From NCBI GenBank assembly GCA_009760855.2, contig WPIO01000017.1, positions 5,475,001-5,539,000 on the forward strand: a stretch of DNA of 64,000 nucleotides. The letters are read 5' to 3'. Numbering within the stretch: position 1 is the first letter of the stretch; every line of letters starts with the position of its first letter. A program made the translations under genes and the position numbers. Below the pieces are notes generated by a model. That model worked only from the letters and a program-made list of their open reading frames with translations, ran no database searches and was not told where the DNA came from. The stretch comes from Cristatella mucedo. Its lineage: Eukaryota; Bryozoa; Phylactolaemata; Cristatellidae. Shown piece after piece: positions 20,801-29,824 of this stretch.

Positions 20801-23800
20801 GCCGTATGCTGTAAAGGAGCGCCGAGAAAGTGTGGGTAGCTGGTAGGCATGGAAAGATCACAGCAGCGTGTATGTGCTGCAGCTGAGTTGTCGTGAACAC
20901 TTTTGATTTACGTCGATATGCCCACCATAGCCTGTTGGTAGTTTCTCGGCTCTGAACGTACTGATGCCACCACTGTTCTTCAAGTTTGGCCCCGAGTAAT
21001 TGGTCACGGCTCTAGACAGTGAGTCGGCAGCTTTGAAGTACTTCCAAGACATCCTTCTGTAGCTTCCTGAGGCAAACGTCAAAACTGGTACATTCATGGT
21101 ACCACCTATAAGGAAGATTATAGAGTGTGGGGAATTTGCCAAGATGCTGAACAGGATGGATCAATTGGCTTGGAATAGTTTCGTTGCAGTGGTTCAAGGC
21201 CTGCTGGCCAATCACAAAGCTGAAAACTATGAGTGGCTGGTTCTGTCACTCCTGAAGAACTATGCCAAAGTAGGGACAGAATTTTCCTCCAAGTTCATAT
21301 TCTAGGGGTTCATTTGAAAAATTCTAAGAAAACATGGACGCCTACTAGGAGGAGCAAGGCGAGTGTTTCACCGAGATATACAGGACATGGAATATCGGTA
21401 CCAAGACAGTATAACAGAAAGGTGATGGGAGAGTACATTTGGGGGCTTCCTTGATAAAGCGATTTGCAGTGTAGCAGCAAATCTAGAACGTCTACTTATT
21501 TCTATTCCTTTTTGAGTGGTCATTTTTTTTCTGTGACTTGCGAGTAAGTGCATATTATTTTCTGATTTATTTGCTGTTCTTTTTGACTAAATGTGAAGTA
21601 TGAGATGCGATTTTACCGGTTTCTTACCGGAAATGGGTTAATTTCAAGTTAATAACTGCCCTGGTCACAAAGGTAAAGTTTTCAGGGAGTAATGGTCATT
21701 GTATTTGCTTCTGAAGCATAATAAATTAGGGAATAACACTACCTACTGGACAAAAATGGTATTACATAGTAACAGTAGAGATGTTAATTCTATGCTGAGA
21801 GATCAGCCTAGCATTGCCAGTACCTGCAGCTGTCAAATTGCCACAAAAATTGACCCTTTAATTTAAATTCGCTTGTTTTGTGTGGAAGCAAATGGTCGAT
21901 GCAAAAAAGTAACAGATGCCATGTCTAGCTCATGTTTTGATCCAAATTAAGTATGTTGGTATTGTAGAATATTGATTTCTGTAAATTATTTGTGTATGCT
22001 TTGGATTTGCGTCATCGGCATCAAACACCAGGTTTGACGATCGTTTCTAATCGGAAGCATCAAGGTTAGAGAGTTGCTGTGTGCTGTGCATGTATTCATG
22101 CTTTAACCGGTTTGTCACATAAAAAAAAGAGTCGACTCCTCAACTGATGCATGCTTAAACCTGTGTGCCGTGACATAGCGAATGGGAGAATGCTTCAAAG
22201 TAGTGTGTGCTGTAAAAGAAGCCACATTGCTAACACAAGCTTTCATGCTTTCATGAATTTGCTTTCATGAATTTGCTTTCATTTCAATTCTGCCTTCATG
22301 AACCGGGCAACAGTAATAATAATAGTAATAATGACAGTAATAATAAATTTGTATAGCACCCTCAGACAACTTGATCTCTCACTTTGCATGTGCTGCTGTA
22401 GCTCAGTGGGCCTTCGGGGCACATCTTGTGATACAGCAAAGCTGCCCAAACAGGTGGCATTGTAACAAATGCTGCCGGACAATAACTATAAGAAACTATG
22501 TCATGTTAAGACTAACCATATGGTCATACTTCCTTTACAGTACCTGTCAAGTGCCTAGAAAGAGAGAGATTAAGTTATCTGAGAGCTCTATACAAATGTA
22601 TTATTATTATTATTATTACGTCAGAACGGCACAGGAAGCAATAATTTCGATTGGCCACTACAGAATGACAAGTATCTGGTGTGGCACGTCAATTTTGAGC
22701 ATGCTCATTTACAGCTTAATGCAAATACTTTGTGTCTGCACGGAAATCCTTACTAATTTGTGTAGCGGCAGAAGATCCTTAGCGGCCATCACTGCCACTT
22801 GCAGTGGGCAATAAAGGGTTGCCCACTTCAGGACTCTAACCGTTGAGCTGGGTCGTGAAGAGCGAGCACCGTACCCCTGGGCTAAGACCCAGGGGCAGCT
22901 CAGGGCACTGTGCAATATGGCCATTAAAGTGGTTTCAATTTATGGTCTCCTGGGATTTTGTGGCACTAGTTGCAGTATCTTGAATTTGGTTTCTTTTGCT
23001 GCCATTAATTTCATGTTAAGGTATTGTACATTAGCGTGCCGTTTGATAAAGCTATTCGGATTCGTTCATGTTTTACACATAGCTGGCCTGATACACCGAG
23101 ATTTGTATGCCCACTATTGGAAGTGAAGATCTGGCAGTCTGAATGCCAAGCCGGCCACTCCATTTGTTGTGAAGGAGTTTGGTTTTTATGCATGCAGCTC
23201 GTAAGCTAATCGCATCCGGCAGAGAGCATAAGTGCTTGCTGGTCATCCGAACCAATAAGCTCATCAAACCACTCGTTTCTTCATTATGATTGCTATTTTA
23301 TTTCATTATATTGTCCCATCGTAAAACTCCCTGCTTGGCATTATAGTATCTAGTTTGCCTTGATGTGGTTGCAGCAAGATTAATAATGGCAAGTCTCGCT
23401 GCTGTCGAGTGCTGCTCGGATCTCATATAGACATTCTAGATTTTTTTGAAAATAGCCAGCTGGTCCTATCTTGGTCCACTAAAGTGTCGTGGCTACCGGT
23501 TTTGACCTGACAACGGCTGTGCTGTGTTGCTCGAAGAGAGAAATGGCTAGCCGTGGCAACTCGATTGGTTATACCTCTAACGAAAAGCCTGCCAACAGGT
23601 TTTAGTGGGTCATTCGGTTGCTCCAGTTTGAGGACCTCGGGGTTTCTACACTCATCGCTCAGTGTTTGCCCGACCTTACCGCATTACTTTTTGGCACACA
23701 ACTGTTTGACCTCGACTTAATCATCAAGGAGTGATGACACCCTGATGGCCCCATTAGGGGCTAGTTTCAGTACTCCTTAAAATTCGTTCGTTAATTGATA

Positions 23801-24019
23801 TTTTGTGTACTGTCATGCCTGACCCTCGGCATCAAATGCCATTCAAAACCGGTCTCGATCGGCTATTATGTCTTTTCTCTTGCAGTGAGCAGCCTGCAGT
23901 CGCAGTGCCGTGACGTCGTATTGCGGTTGCTCCAGAAACCTGCGTACGATGTCGAAGCATTGCCACTTCCACGCCGGCTAAAGGATTTTCTGCTCTTCAA
24001 AATTGATTGTGAGGAATAA
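11561..24019 (+). CDS. NEURL2: Neuralized-like protein 2 (Ozz-type SOCS-box adaptor), whole gene, four coding exons
   Basis: This is a substrate-recognition subunit of an Elongin B/C-Cullin 5 ubiquitin ligase; in vertebrates NEURL2/Ozz acts in muscle. The coding exons are 11561-11828, 18299-18626, 18824-18903 and 23886-24019, giving 810 nt and 269 residues (human 285). Phases 1, 2 and 1 are respected at every junction. A neuralized (NHR) domain fills about residues 6-225 ([75 protein letters not shown]). A SOCS box follows at 226-269: SSLQSQC (BC box) and [10 protein letters not shown], whose LPLP is the classical Cul5-box core. The first in-frame ATG gives a shorter N-terminus than in human. 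A good acceptor-like CTTCAG ends at 11539, so an upstream exon may exist. The first and third introns (6.5 and 5.0 kb) are packed with repeats. Confidence 0.93.
12214..12418. mobile_element. Non-autonomous hAT element matching the SPIN family
   Basis: A 205-bp element has inverted ends CAGCGGTTCTCAGCCTTCCG and (from the other end) CAGCAGTTCTCAACCGGTGG. Read on the minus strand it continues with GGGTCGCGACCCC, then GGTCGAACGACCCTTTCACA and GTCGCCTAAGACCGTCGG, and near the other end TTTATGGTTGGGGTTGCCAC and ATTAAAGGGTCG. From memory these are the terminal and subterminal sequences of SPIN ('Space Invader') hAT transposons. No clean 8-bp target duplication is visible. It lies in NEURL2 intron 1, beside a LINE-B-like tail. 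Confidence 0.75.
12866..13010 (-). mobile_element. SINE-2 copy (minus strand)
   Basis: This is the second tRNA-headed family. The minus strand shows TAAGGTGCTCGCCC, GGTCGTGGCTTCGAGTCC, a GGCAATCCTTAATTGCCCAC middle and a GGCTCTTCTGTCGCTATAT end. NEURL2 intron 1. Confidence 0.6.
13120..13381 (-). mobile_element. LINE-B fragment, left half split by MITE-h
   Basis: It matches the minus-strand LINE-B 3' region (GTAGCGCCTTGGGAGAATTA, then the GAATGTCGTGATGTCAGCTG block) and runs up to the MITE insertion. The right half resumes at 13677 (GGTCTCCAAAGGACTTAAGA) and fades near 13940. Confidence 0.5.
13382..13668 (+). mobile_element. hAT-like MITE (MITE-h copy 1)
   Basis: The ends read CAGTGGCAGAGTCATGGGG and CCCTGGCTCTGCCCCTG, an imperfect inverted pair of the hAT type. 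The interior has a CCCC/GGGG run and the family core GACGAAATTATGTCCTACTT. A direct repeat TGAAAGGCA flanks it (13373-13381 and 13668-13676), giving an 8-9 bp target duplication. It split a LINE-B copy, whose two halves align on either side. Confidence 0.6.
13948..14252 (+). mobile_element. hAT-like MITE (MITE-h copy 2)
   Basis: It has the same layout as copy 1: a GAGCCAGAGGGG start, GGGGGCATCTGCCCC, the core GACGAAATTGTGTCTTAGTT, AATAAGCACTATGATTTTGT, and an end GTGGCTCCTCCACTG. The flanks CACCTGTA and CACTTGTG (13940-13947, 14253-14260) agree at six of eight positions with two transitions, as expected for an old 8-bp hAT target duplication. Confidence 0.5.
14813..16162 (+). CDS. LINE-A reverse transcriptase, 5'-truncated but uninterrupted reading frame
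   Basis: 449 codons stay open from a truncated 5' edge to the stop at 16160-16162. It starts inside the reverse transcriptase fingers/palm ([32 protein letters not shown]), continues with [17 protein letters not shown], the catalytic [10 protein letters not shown] box, [12 protein letters not shown], and ends in the long C-terminal region ([40 protein letters not shown]). The architecture fits CR1/L2/Rex-type non-LTR elements, whose RT copies element RNA at a nicked target. The endonuclease part is missing, so it cannot move on its own. It lies in NEURL2 intron 1 in the sense direction and is the best preserved LINE-A here. Confidence 0.85.
   Translation, partial: QHSTETALLRVNNDILRGNDDGNVTALALLDLSAAFDTVDHEVLLERLRTTIGLADEALAWFKSYLSDRVQSVSCGGQVSDMRRVTCGVPQGSVLGPLLFSIYTQPLGKVIKAHGIGYHFYADDTQLYLSFKPSESAAATEKLNACLADIRSWMSENFLKLNDDKTELLLIGHPKRVAGLKGFAVLIGDAIVRPSPRARNLAVVIDSCLNFKSFIQKTASTASHHIRSLSEIRSSLPQWLVQNLTSSLVLSRLDYCNSFLAGLPKKAIVPLQRTMNMAARLVFKSQRFEHVSPLLKELEWLPVEQRIQSKVLTLTHKACHGLAPSYLAELLHQFQPVRALRSCMVNKLAVPFLRLKTVGNRSFSSAGPRLWNSLPQFLRNDIYSPTADYGTSFSAVLNCYFYATHYLNCSPNSAMLPTFSLLRETKSVGYRMRTESRLGCDCAIQNSPA
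16159..16215 (+). mobile_element. LINE-A 3' hairpin and tail
   Basis: Stem arms GTAAC..CCACA (16159-16170) and TGTGG.GTTAC (16186-16196) pair around a 15-nt loop, and the ORF stop codon lies in the 5' arm. A short ACATT-type tail follows (GATACATTACATTT). The same hairpin is present in nearly every LINE-A copy in the window. Confidence 0.6.
16345..17735 (+). repeat. Arm 1 of a 1.4-kb inverted duplication (LINE-B, spacer, LINE-B)
   Basis: Two minus-strand LINE-B pieces (16345-16600 and 16966-17735) flank about 365 bases of other sequence. The reverse complement of the whole block recurs at 33185-34625. The block 16379-16597 translates to the same 72 residues as 34371-34589. It lies in NEURL2 intron 1, downstream of the LINE-A ORF. 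The spacer's reading [20 protein letters not shown] is shared by both arms but I do not recognise it. Confidence 0.75.
17760..17890 (+). mobile_element. Degenerate LINE-A fragment
   Basis: The TTTGGCAACAGAAGCTTTTG and CACAGACTATGGAACTCACT blocks match the [15 protein letters not shown] region of LINE-A, with stops. NEURL2 intron 1, plus strand. Confidence 0.4.
18299..18626 (+). CDS. NEURL2: NEURL2 exon 2
   Basis: The acceptor is CGCCTAG ending at 18298. Using this AG and not the one at 18301-18302 keeps the frame and restores [17 protein letters not shown], which aligns with NLGHTWVFAITRHHN of human NEURL2. An acidic insert follows, then [33 protein letters not shown] and [11 protein letters not shown]. 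The donor is GA|GTAAGC at 18627, phase 2. Confidence 0.9.
18824..18903 (+). CDS. NEURL2: NEURL2 exon 3
   Basis: This is a short 80-nt exon behind a strong acceptor (CTTTTTTCCCATAG ending at 18823). It encodes the last NHR strands, [20 protein letters not shown], parallel to PLYAVVDVFASTKSVRLVQ in human. The donor is G|GTAGGC at 18904, phase 1. Confidence 0.9.
18905..21020. other. NEURL2 intron 3, proximal part
   Basis: A 27-bp near-exact tandem pair (CATGCTAGTTGATGAGAAAC and following) at 18957-19010. AT-rich TAATAATAAT at 20265-20300. No coding similarity recognised. Confidence 0.5.
21025..21460 (+). pseudogene. Broken copy 2 of the same unnamed ORF family (C-terminal part)
   Basis: It lies in NEURL2 intron 3. 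The landmarks continue where copy 1 fades: [62 protein letters not shown], then in a second frame EEQGECF, in a third [12 protein letters not shown], and [13 protein letters not shown]. The match jumps between all three frames and contains stops, so it is a frameshifted relic. Copies 1 and 2 overlap only around the LKYFQD/FQYLDK block. Confidence 0.6.
21461..22289. other. NEURL2 intron 3, AT-rich, nothing recognised
   Basis: There are no frames of note. A short triplication of TTTGCTTTCATGAA near 22240-22290. Confidence 0.5.
22290..22620. mobile_element. Two opposed LINE-B 3' tails
   Basis: At 22310-22390 a TAA-rich tail leads into minus-strand LINE-B 3' hairpin sequence. At 22540-22620 the plus strand has GTGCCTAGAAAGAGAGAG, GAGAGCTCTATACAAATG and an ATT tail. 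NEURL2 intron 3. Confidence 0.5.
22749..22895 (-). mobile_element. SINE-2 copy (minus strand)
   Basis: Minus-strand head CTTAGCCCAGGGGTACGGTG and a CACGACCC..GAGTCC-like B-box region, then GGCAACCCTTTATTGCCCAC and the family 3' part. NEURL2 intron 3. Confidence 0.55.
22896..23885. other. NEURL2 intron 3, distal part, nothing recognised
   Basis: It is mixed-composition sequence ending with the polypyrimidine tract TGTCTTTTCTCTTGCAG of exon 4. Confidence 0.5.
23886..24019 (+). CDS. NEURL2: NEURL2 exon 4, SOCS box and stop
   Basis: The acceptor is TTTTCTCTTGCAG ending at 23885. It encodes residues 226-269: [15 protein letters not shown] (the Elongin-binding BC box with L229 and C233) and then [14 protein letters not shown] (Cul5 box). 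The stop is TAA at 24017-24019. The frame is open upstream of the acceptor, but that part is intron by homology. Confidence 0.92.
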
Positions 24020-24362
24020 GGACTGCATTTGTGGTGTTTTGGGGGCAGCTGTGTTCGTGGTAGATCAGCTAGATGCTGAGCCACCAAACGAACCACACTG
24101 ACAAGCATGCCATCGCATGAGCCTTCTACTAATATACACTTCATGCTGCTATGGTAGCAAAGCTACGAAGGGCGTCGATGCAAATATTTTAGTTGATGCC
24201 CAAGGGGCACTTGTAGCTATCTAGTGAGCAGAATTTATGTGGCATACTATCCATGCCAGCTGCCATTCTGTTATTGCTCTTTGTGTCTCGGGGAAGCGTT
24301 AAGCAAGTTAGTCTTGGTGGTTATACTGTTATGCATAGGCTGCCACTAAACCGTCAAATGGT

Positions 24363-24457
24363 AGTTCACAGGCCATGTCACTATAAAGCTATAGTATAAC
24401 ATCTTAATGTATAGTTCACAGGCCATGTCACTATAAAGCTATAGTATAACATCTTAA

Positions 24458-24533
<76 letters not shown>

Positions 24534-24548
24534 CGTGCGTGCGTGCGT
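24363..24548. repeat. 50-bp tandem duplication followed by (GT)n and (GCGT)n
   Basis: A 50-bp unit beginning AGTTCACAGGCCATGTCACT occurs twice in a row (24363-24412 and 24413-24459). It runs straight into about 34 GT units and then GCGT units to 24548. It is 350 bases past the NEURL2 stop. Confidence 0.85.
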
Positions 24549-26154
24549 TAGAGCTGCCGGTATAGGTACAACATAACCACCAAACCGGACGATGCCAGCC
24601 AGAACTGCGATTGAATTTATTGTTAATTACAGTGTACCCGTGCACTCTCGTACAAGGCTCGTGACAGTGTTTATAGAAAGATGCACCTTGCAGCAGTCCG
24701 TGATTCCAGCTGAGCATGCATGCGATTGTGCACAGCAGCATTTTTCGTCCACCTGTTTGCTGCTGTCTCTTTCTATGCCATCTTCTTCGGAGGTCTCTCA
24801 CTTCTCCCTAAGCTTCTCTCAGAAGCCCAGTATAAGCTGGCTCTCTACCAATCTTGCTTATTGTTCTGAGGGTTTCATCAAATCATCAGCCGATTGAAGA
24901 AGGACAATATGCCCTCGTCATTTTCATAGATACTAAAAATCACATTGTTCGATCTATGTTTCCTTATTCTGAGGAACCAGGGGCCAGACTTTGAGTTGAG
25001 GGCGAGATCGTACGAGTTCTTTGTGACCTGGTACCAAAGCGGTTTTTTGGTGAGGACGCTTGCTTCCAGGCCGTGCGACATTGTTGCTTTTCACTACGAA
25101 GTAGCGTTGGCTGCCTACCATTCACACGCCTATTCACATTCGAGACATACAGTCTAATGAGGAATGCTGCAGCTACGTGGCAACGCGACACCGACTGGCA
25201 GTATATACGCGACCAGACGTCGAATGTTTCTGTTTGCCTTCCATAGTCGACAACGGCTGAACAGCATGGCTGCTATATAAATGTGGTTGTTGAATTAGCT
25301 GACCTTTGCTTATTTAATTCCTGCTGCTTCTGGTCACGCCCTTCTCTCGGTCAAGTTTTAGCCCCTCCCTGAAAATGTCCTGGCTACAAGCCTGATGCCG
25401 ATGTCTGGAATATGCACCTTTTCAGGATTCGTTTAGGCCCCTAGCTATCATCTGATTTCTTGGCGCCATGGTTTGGCCCGGGCGATAAGATGCTAGCCTT
25501 TGATACCGAGGTCAAGGTATTCACCTTTGACGACCATTATCGTGGGTTTGAGCTCAGCTGCTTATGTGAAGGCTTGGGTAGCGATTCGATTCTCTTAGGG
25601 CGCTATGCGAATGAATATATTAGTTATATTTATCAAACGGGTGGCCTTGTAAGATTCTGATCTAAGACTGGTCACTATTATCTACAACCGACAGCAGCCA
25701 GTGTGCCACATACATAGCAACCGTAGCAACACACTGCTTGTAAATTCCTCTCGATGACGACGGGTTCATAGTTTAAGGTCTTGGTGGCGACTCTGTAGAC
25801 ATTTTTGGGCTCAGGCGTGACGCCAAGCAGCCAACTAATTACACCAATAGCACCCCAGGGTGACCCCTTCAAGCTGATGCCAGACCTATAGTAAGCACCT
25901 AACTTCACTGCATACAACTTTGCTGCGAGGGGCAGCGAAACTGGTTGCCGGCCCCCATAAGGCAGGCGAGGTAGCGGAGTGTCTAACAAATCCAAGATGC
26001 TCGACTTTTGTGCGGCTAAGGACGCCGTCGGCAGAATGCTTTCAGCGACGACAAATCGCTCGGTCGCAAGCGCATCTTCATCATGTGCAATCCATTACCA
26101 TAACCACGATTACGATCCATTACCATAACCAGAACCATAACCACGATTCCAAAT
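24549..26154. other. Downstream of NEURL2, mostly unassigned
   Basis: Only the degenerate SINE-1 (25467-25635) and a CCATTACCATAACCA simple repeat (26090-26150) were identified. Frames on both strands have no motifs. AATAAA-type signals for NEURL2 were not clear. Confidence 0.4.
25467..25635 (+). mobile_element. Degenerate SINE-1
   Basis: TGGTTTGGCCCGGGCGATAAG resembles the SINE-1 head, CGTGGGTTTGAGCTC the B box, and TTCTCTTAGGGCGCTATGCG the tail hairpin. The reading frame across it is chance. Confidence 0.5.
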
Positions 26155-26935
26155 GTGGTTAGTGGCAGCATGCACAGTGTCAGCACGCATAAGCACATGA
26201 AGGACGAATCACAGGGACCCACTAAATGCTGTCCAAAATAGGTGTTTTTAAGTTTCTTTTAATTGTGGTCAGGTCAGGGGATGTTCTGACGCAGGTCGGG
26301 AGGGAGTTCCAGGCTTTGGGATCATACGAACTAAATGCACGGTCTCCAAGGGATTTAAGGTTTGTACGAGGTATTTCTAGACTGTTGGATTCCGAAAAGC
26401 AGGTGGTACGATGCTTGGCCTGATGGGGGAGTATGTCTGAGAGATAGGCTGGAGCTATATAATGAAGGGACCTAAAAGTGAGCGACAAAACCTTGAAGTC
26501 AATCCGTTGCTTGACTGGTAGCCAGTGCAGGTCGGCGAGAAGTGGAGTAATGTGGCAACTGCGACGGACGCGCACGACAGACAAGCCTGGCTGCAGAGTT
26601 TTGCACTAGCTGCAATCGCCTGATCGCACATGCTGGTAGGCCAGTAAGCAGTGAGTTGCAGAAGTCGAGACGAGATGTCACGAATGCATGGACCAACTTG
26701 GACGTGGTATCCTTAATTAAACAAGCCCGAATTTTAGCAATGTTATGAAGCTGAAAATAGGCAGATTTGACTGTGGAGCTGATATGGTCGTCTAACGAGA
26801 GGTTGCTTTGGAATATGACACCTAGGTTTCGAGCTGATTCGACAGGAGTTATGCTGGCAGAGCCAATTTTGAGAGACAGCCTTTCCAATCTCTGAATCAC
26901 ACTGGGTTTCGACGAAGGCATTACAAAGTAAATTT
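26155..26935 (-). mobile_element. LINE-B copy, C-terminal half
   Basis: The minus strand reads MFQ-type [80 protein letters not shown] and [20 protein letters not shown], across two frames (a shift near 26550). It lacks the 3' hairpin, ending beside a CCATAACCA-rich simple repeat (26090-26150). Confidence 0.75.
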
Positions 26936-27436
26936 ATTGAATTTTTCTGCGATTGCATAACAAATAAGGTATACGCAGTCGCAATTAAATAAAATTGTAT
27001 TTACATGCCATTATTTGGAGTAATTTCAAAGTTATTAAGCTGGTAGTTGTGGTACTGTACATTGAATACTACTGCGAGCAAGGTGATTGGTGTTGGAGTT
27101 TGGCGATCTTGATGGAGGATCATCAACTCCTTCTTCCACTTTATCCTCGTGACTGGAGATGGCTGAGGTAAATTAGCAGCTTTGCTAGCGGATGGTTGTG
27201 GTTCACTCTCCTATTTTTATGAAATAGGAATCGAGCTCTGACTGTTTTGTTGGCTTTCCTTCCTTGGAAGATCTCACGATAACAGGCAGTATAATTATTA
27301 ACTTGCCACTTCCACCTTTAAGTTATCGCTCGATTGCTGGTCATTTGTCTTCTTCTTTTTCCCCTAGAAACTGCGTTCCGTGAGCGACAGAAGATAATGC
27401 CTATGCCATCTTTTTTAATGTCAAACTTTCGCGACA

Positions 27437-28635
27437 TCACCTCGGGTTCATCATCACTTGTTTTGCCTTTTGTTTTTCCGTTTCTAATTCTATCAACTTT
27501 TTATCACTTAACTCACCACCTTCTTCATCAATGAGCTCGACAATGTTGTTAGTGTTAACATCAATTTCGAGCTGTTTACTCAGTCTCACAGTTTGTTCGT
27601 CAAATTTCTTTAATTTCGCAGTCCTTTCAGTCTTTTTAAAAACCCATAAGTCATTCACATAAGTACGCAACATTTTTTTCACATGACGCCATTCATCCGT
27701 GTCACCATCGCTTCATCACGCGCACATTGAATGTTTTTTTTTTGACGGCACGTAGGATGTTGTAGCCGCGCCAAATTGGCGTCAATTAATGCCCCTGTCA
27801 CTTTCTCTTACAGCCTGAACAAACGTACGCCGAAGATAGTAGGCCTTGTAATCAGCAACGACACCTTGATCCAACGGCTGAATAAGAGAAGTGGTATTCT
27901 GTGGCATGAAAATCACTCTAATCCAATCATTCGAATCTAACTTAATCCAATCATTCGAATCCAGCTCCGCAAGATGATTTGGATATACAGGAGCATTATT
28001 CAAAATCAGATGGATTTAGAAGAGAATGTTGTTATTAGTGCAGTAGATTTTTCGTCTCGAATTAAATAGTGCAGAAACCATTCTTCAAAAAGCACAGCAG
28101 TCATACATGCTTTCAAGTTATTGTGGTAATAATATACAGGCAGCGCGTTCTTGCTGATCTTCTTAAAGGCGAAATGAGTAGCGTGAAACCTGAAGCGATC
28201 AAACCAGCCATGGCATTACGTAAAATTGTGATTGTATGTTGGATCATTACGTTGCCTCTTAAGGTCATTGAAGAGGCTCCTTGCTTTAACTCTGATAGTC
28301 AGCTTCGTTAGAGGCACTTTTTTTTTATTCTCGTCTTCTATCCGCACAGCCAACAATTTCCCCATCTCTTTAATGGGCCCACTTCTCGTTGCTGTAATGA
28401 TTGTCGATTTGGTGGAAGCAACAGACTACACAGCATTGGTATTTCGTTGTTTATCCTTCATAATAGTGGAGGTGATAGAAGCGGATAAGCCAGTTCACAG
28501 GAGATCACGGTCGCTGACATTCCAGATTCCTTTTTCCATATGACGCTCATTTTCACCTCAAGAGAAATTGCTCTCTGATCCGTTTTTCCACAAGCAGGAG
28601 AGGTACTAATTTTGCGTTTTTCAGTCATCTAAAAA
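27437..28635 (-). pseudogene. Tigger/pogo DNA transposon transposase relic
   Basis: The minus strand starts MTEKRKISTS..AISLEVKMSVI, as in the Tigger N-terminal DNA-binding region. It continues through several stops and ends with the DDE domain: NNAPVYPNHLAELDSNDWI, RVIFMPQNTTSLIQPLDQGV, YYLRRTFVQAV. The last part is the acidic C-terminus ELIDEEGGELSDKKLIELE. Tigger transposases cut and paste at TA sites. A 24-bp in-frame tandem duplication (27920-27965) repeats LDSNDWI. CGAGTTCGAATCTCCAAATT and TTTTCGTAAGTCG at 28920-28960 resemble Tigger subterminal sequence. It is inactive. Confidence 0.75.
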
Positions 28636-28989
28636 TAAGCACAATACCTTATAAATAAAGTAAATAGTACTACACAAAGTAATAAAGTAGCCAACGGTCA
28701 AATCACGACGCAAAACACGAGAACGCACAAGATCACTGAAAACGTCTTACCTCTAGCAAGTCACGCCAGCCAGAGAGAGCCCTCAATACCCACAATGCAT
28801 AGCAGTCAGACATCGTTTCCTCCCTACTGTTGGCGGCGTTGTCAAATCTACTGATCGCGCGCGGATTTTGAAAGTTTTCTTTGATACAATTTGAGGTTCG
28901 ATGTTTTTACGTGACCGAGGGCCGAGTTCGAATCTCCAAATTTTCGTAAGTCGTATGTCGGTCGAGGCTGACCGTATCCCAAAATTCCT

Positions 28990-29200
28990 GCAGCCTATGG
29001 CGGATCCAGCCGCGCATAGGCATTTCCCCCTCCCGTATAACGGAGCAGAGACCTGGGCCACCCCTACTCATATATTACCTCCCGACAGTCAACAACATCA
29101 ACGAAATTATGTCCTTCTTCCTACTCGAAGAGCAACCGCCGGGTTTGCGTCGAATAAACAATACGATTTTGCACCATAATTTTTATTAATTGCTGCTATC
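28990..29200 (+). mobile_element. MITE-h copy 3 (partial)
   Basis: It begins with TATGGCGGATCCAGCC and a CCCCCTCCC run, then the family core ACGAAATTATGTCCTTCTTC and GAATAAACAATACGATTTTG. The far end is not clear. It abuts the Tigger relic. Confidence 0.45.
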
Positions 29201-29824
29201 TGTAACTGGCTCTTCGCGTATGTAGAAAGGCATTCATTAGCCAAAAAAAGACCGGGTAGGAGGAGCAGTTTTATGGCGGAGAAGCAGTTTCAGAAACTTG
29301 TAATAGCTTCCCGAAAAATGTAGAAAGTTCCAGATACATAAATATATAACGTATCTACACCTGGGAACGCTCTTTAGATGAGCGGCTGCTTGGAGTTTTG
29401 GTAAATTTAGGGTTTATATTGTATAGCAGACAAGCAGTTGGGCATGTTTATGCTCTGAGTTTAGGTTTATAATTTATGTTTTAGCTTTAGGGCTTTCCAG
29501 ATAAGCACTGAAGGCATTTTTATAGTGTAGGTTTTATGGCTCAGCAGTGCTTTGGCCGATTTAGAGTTTCATGTCTATGCAGATACGCTATTAGTCAGGT
29601 TTACTGCTTAGGCTGCAGGGCAATTTATGGCTTCGTGGGTAGATAAGCGATGATTGCCTGCACGTAGACTTCGCCAGTGTCGGAAGCAAGATTTTCTACT
29701 AGGGGCAAGACCTGTAAAGCTTTTATGGAGGAGAAAAAACCAGCACAATCTTCCTGTTGGTGGGGCTAGAACCGCAATTAAGGAAAACAATATAGCGAAA
29801 AATCGTCATCGAGACTTCAGAGTA

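Noticed and set aside
25678-25995. A 105-codon minus-strand frame downstream of NEURL2
   Set aside because: It has ordinary composition but no motif, no splice context and no similarity I recognise.
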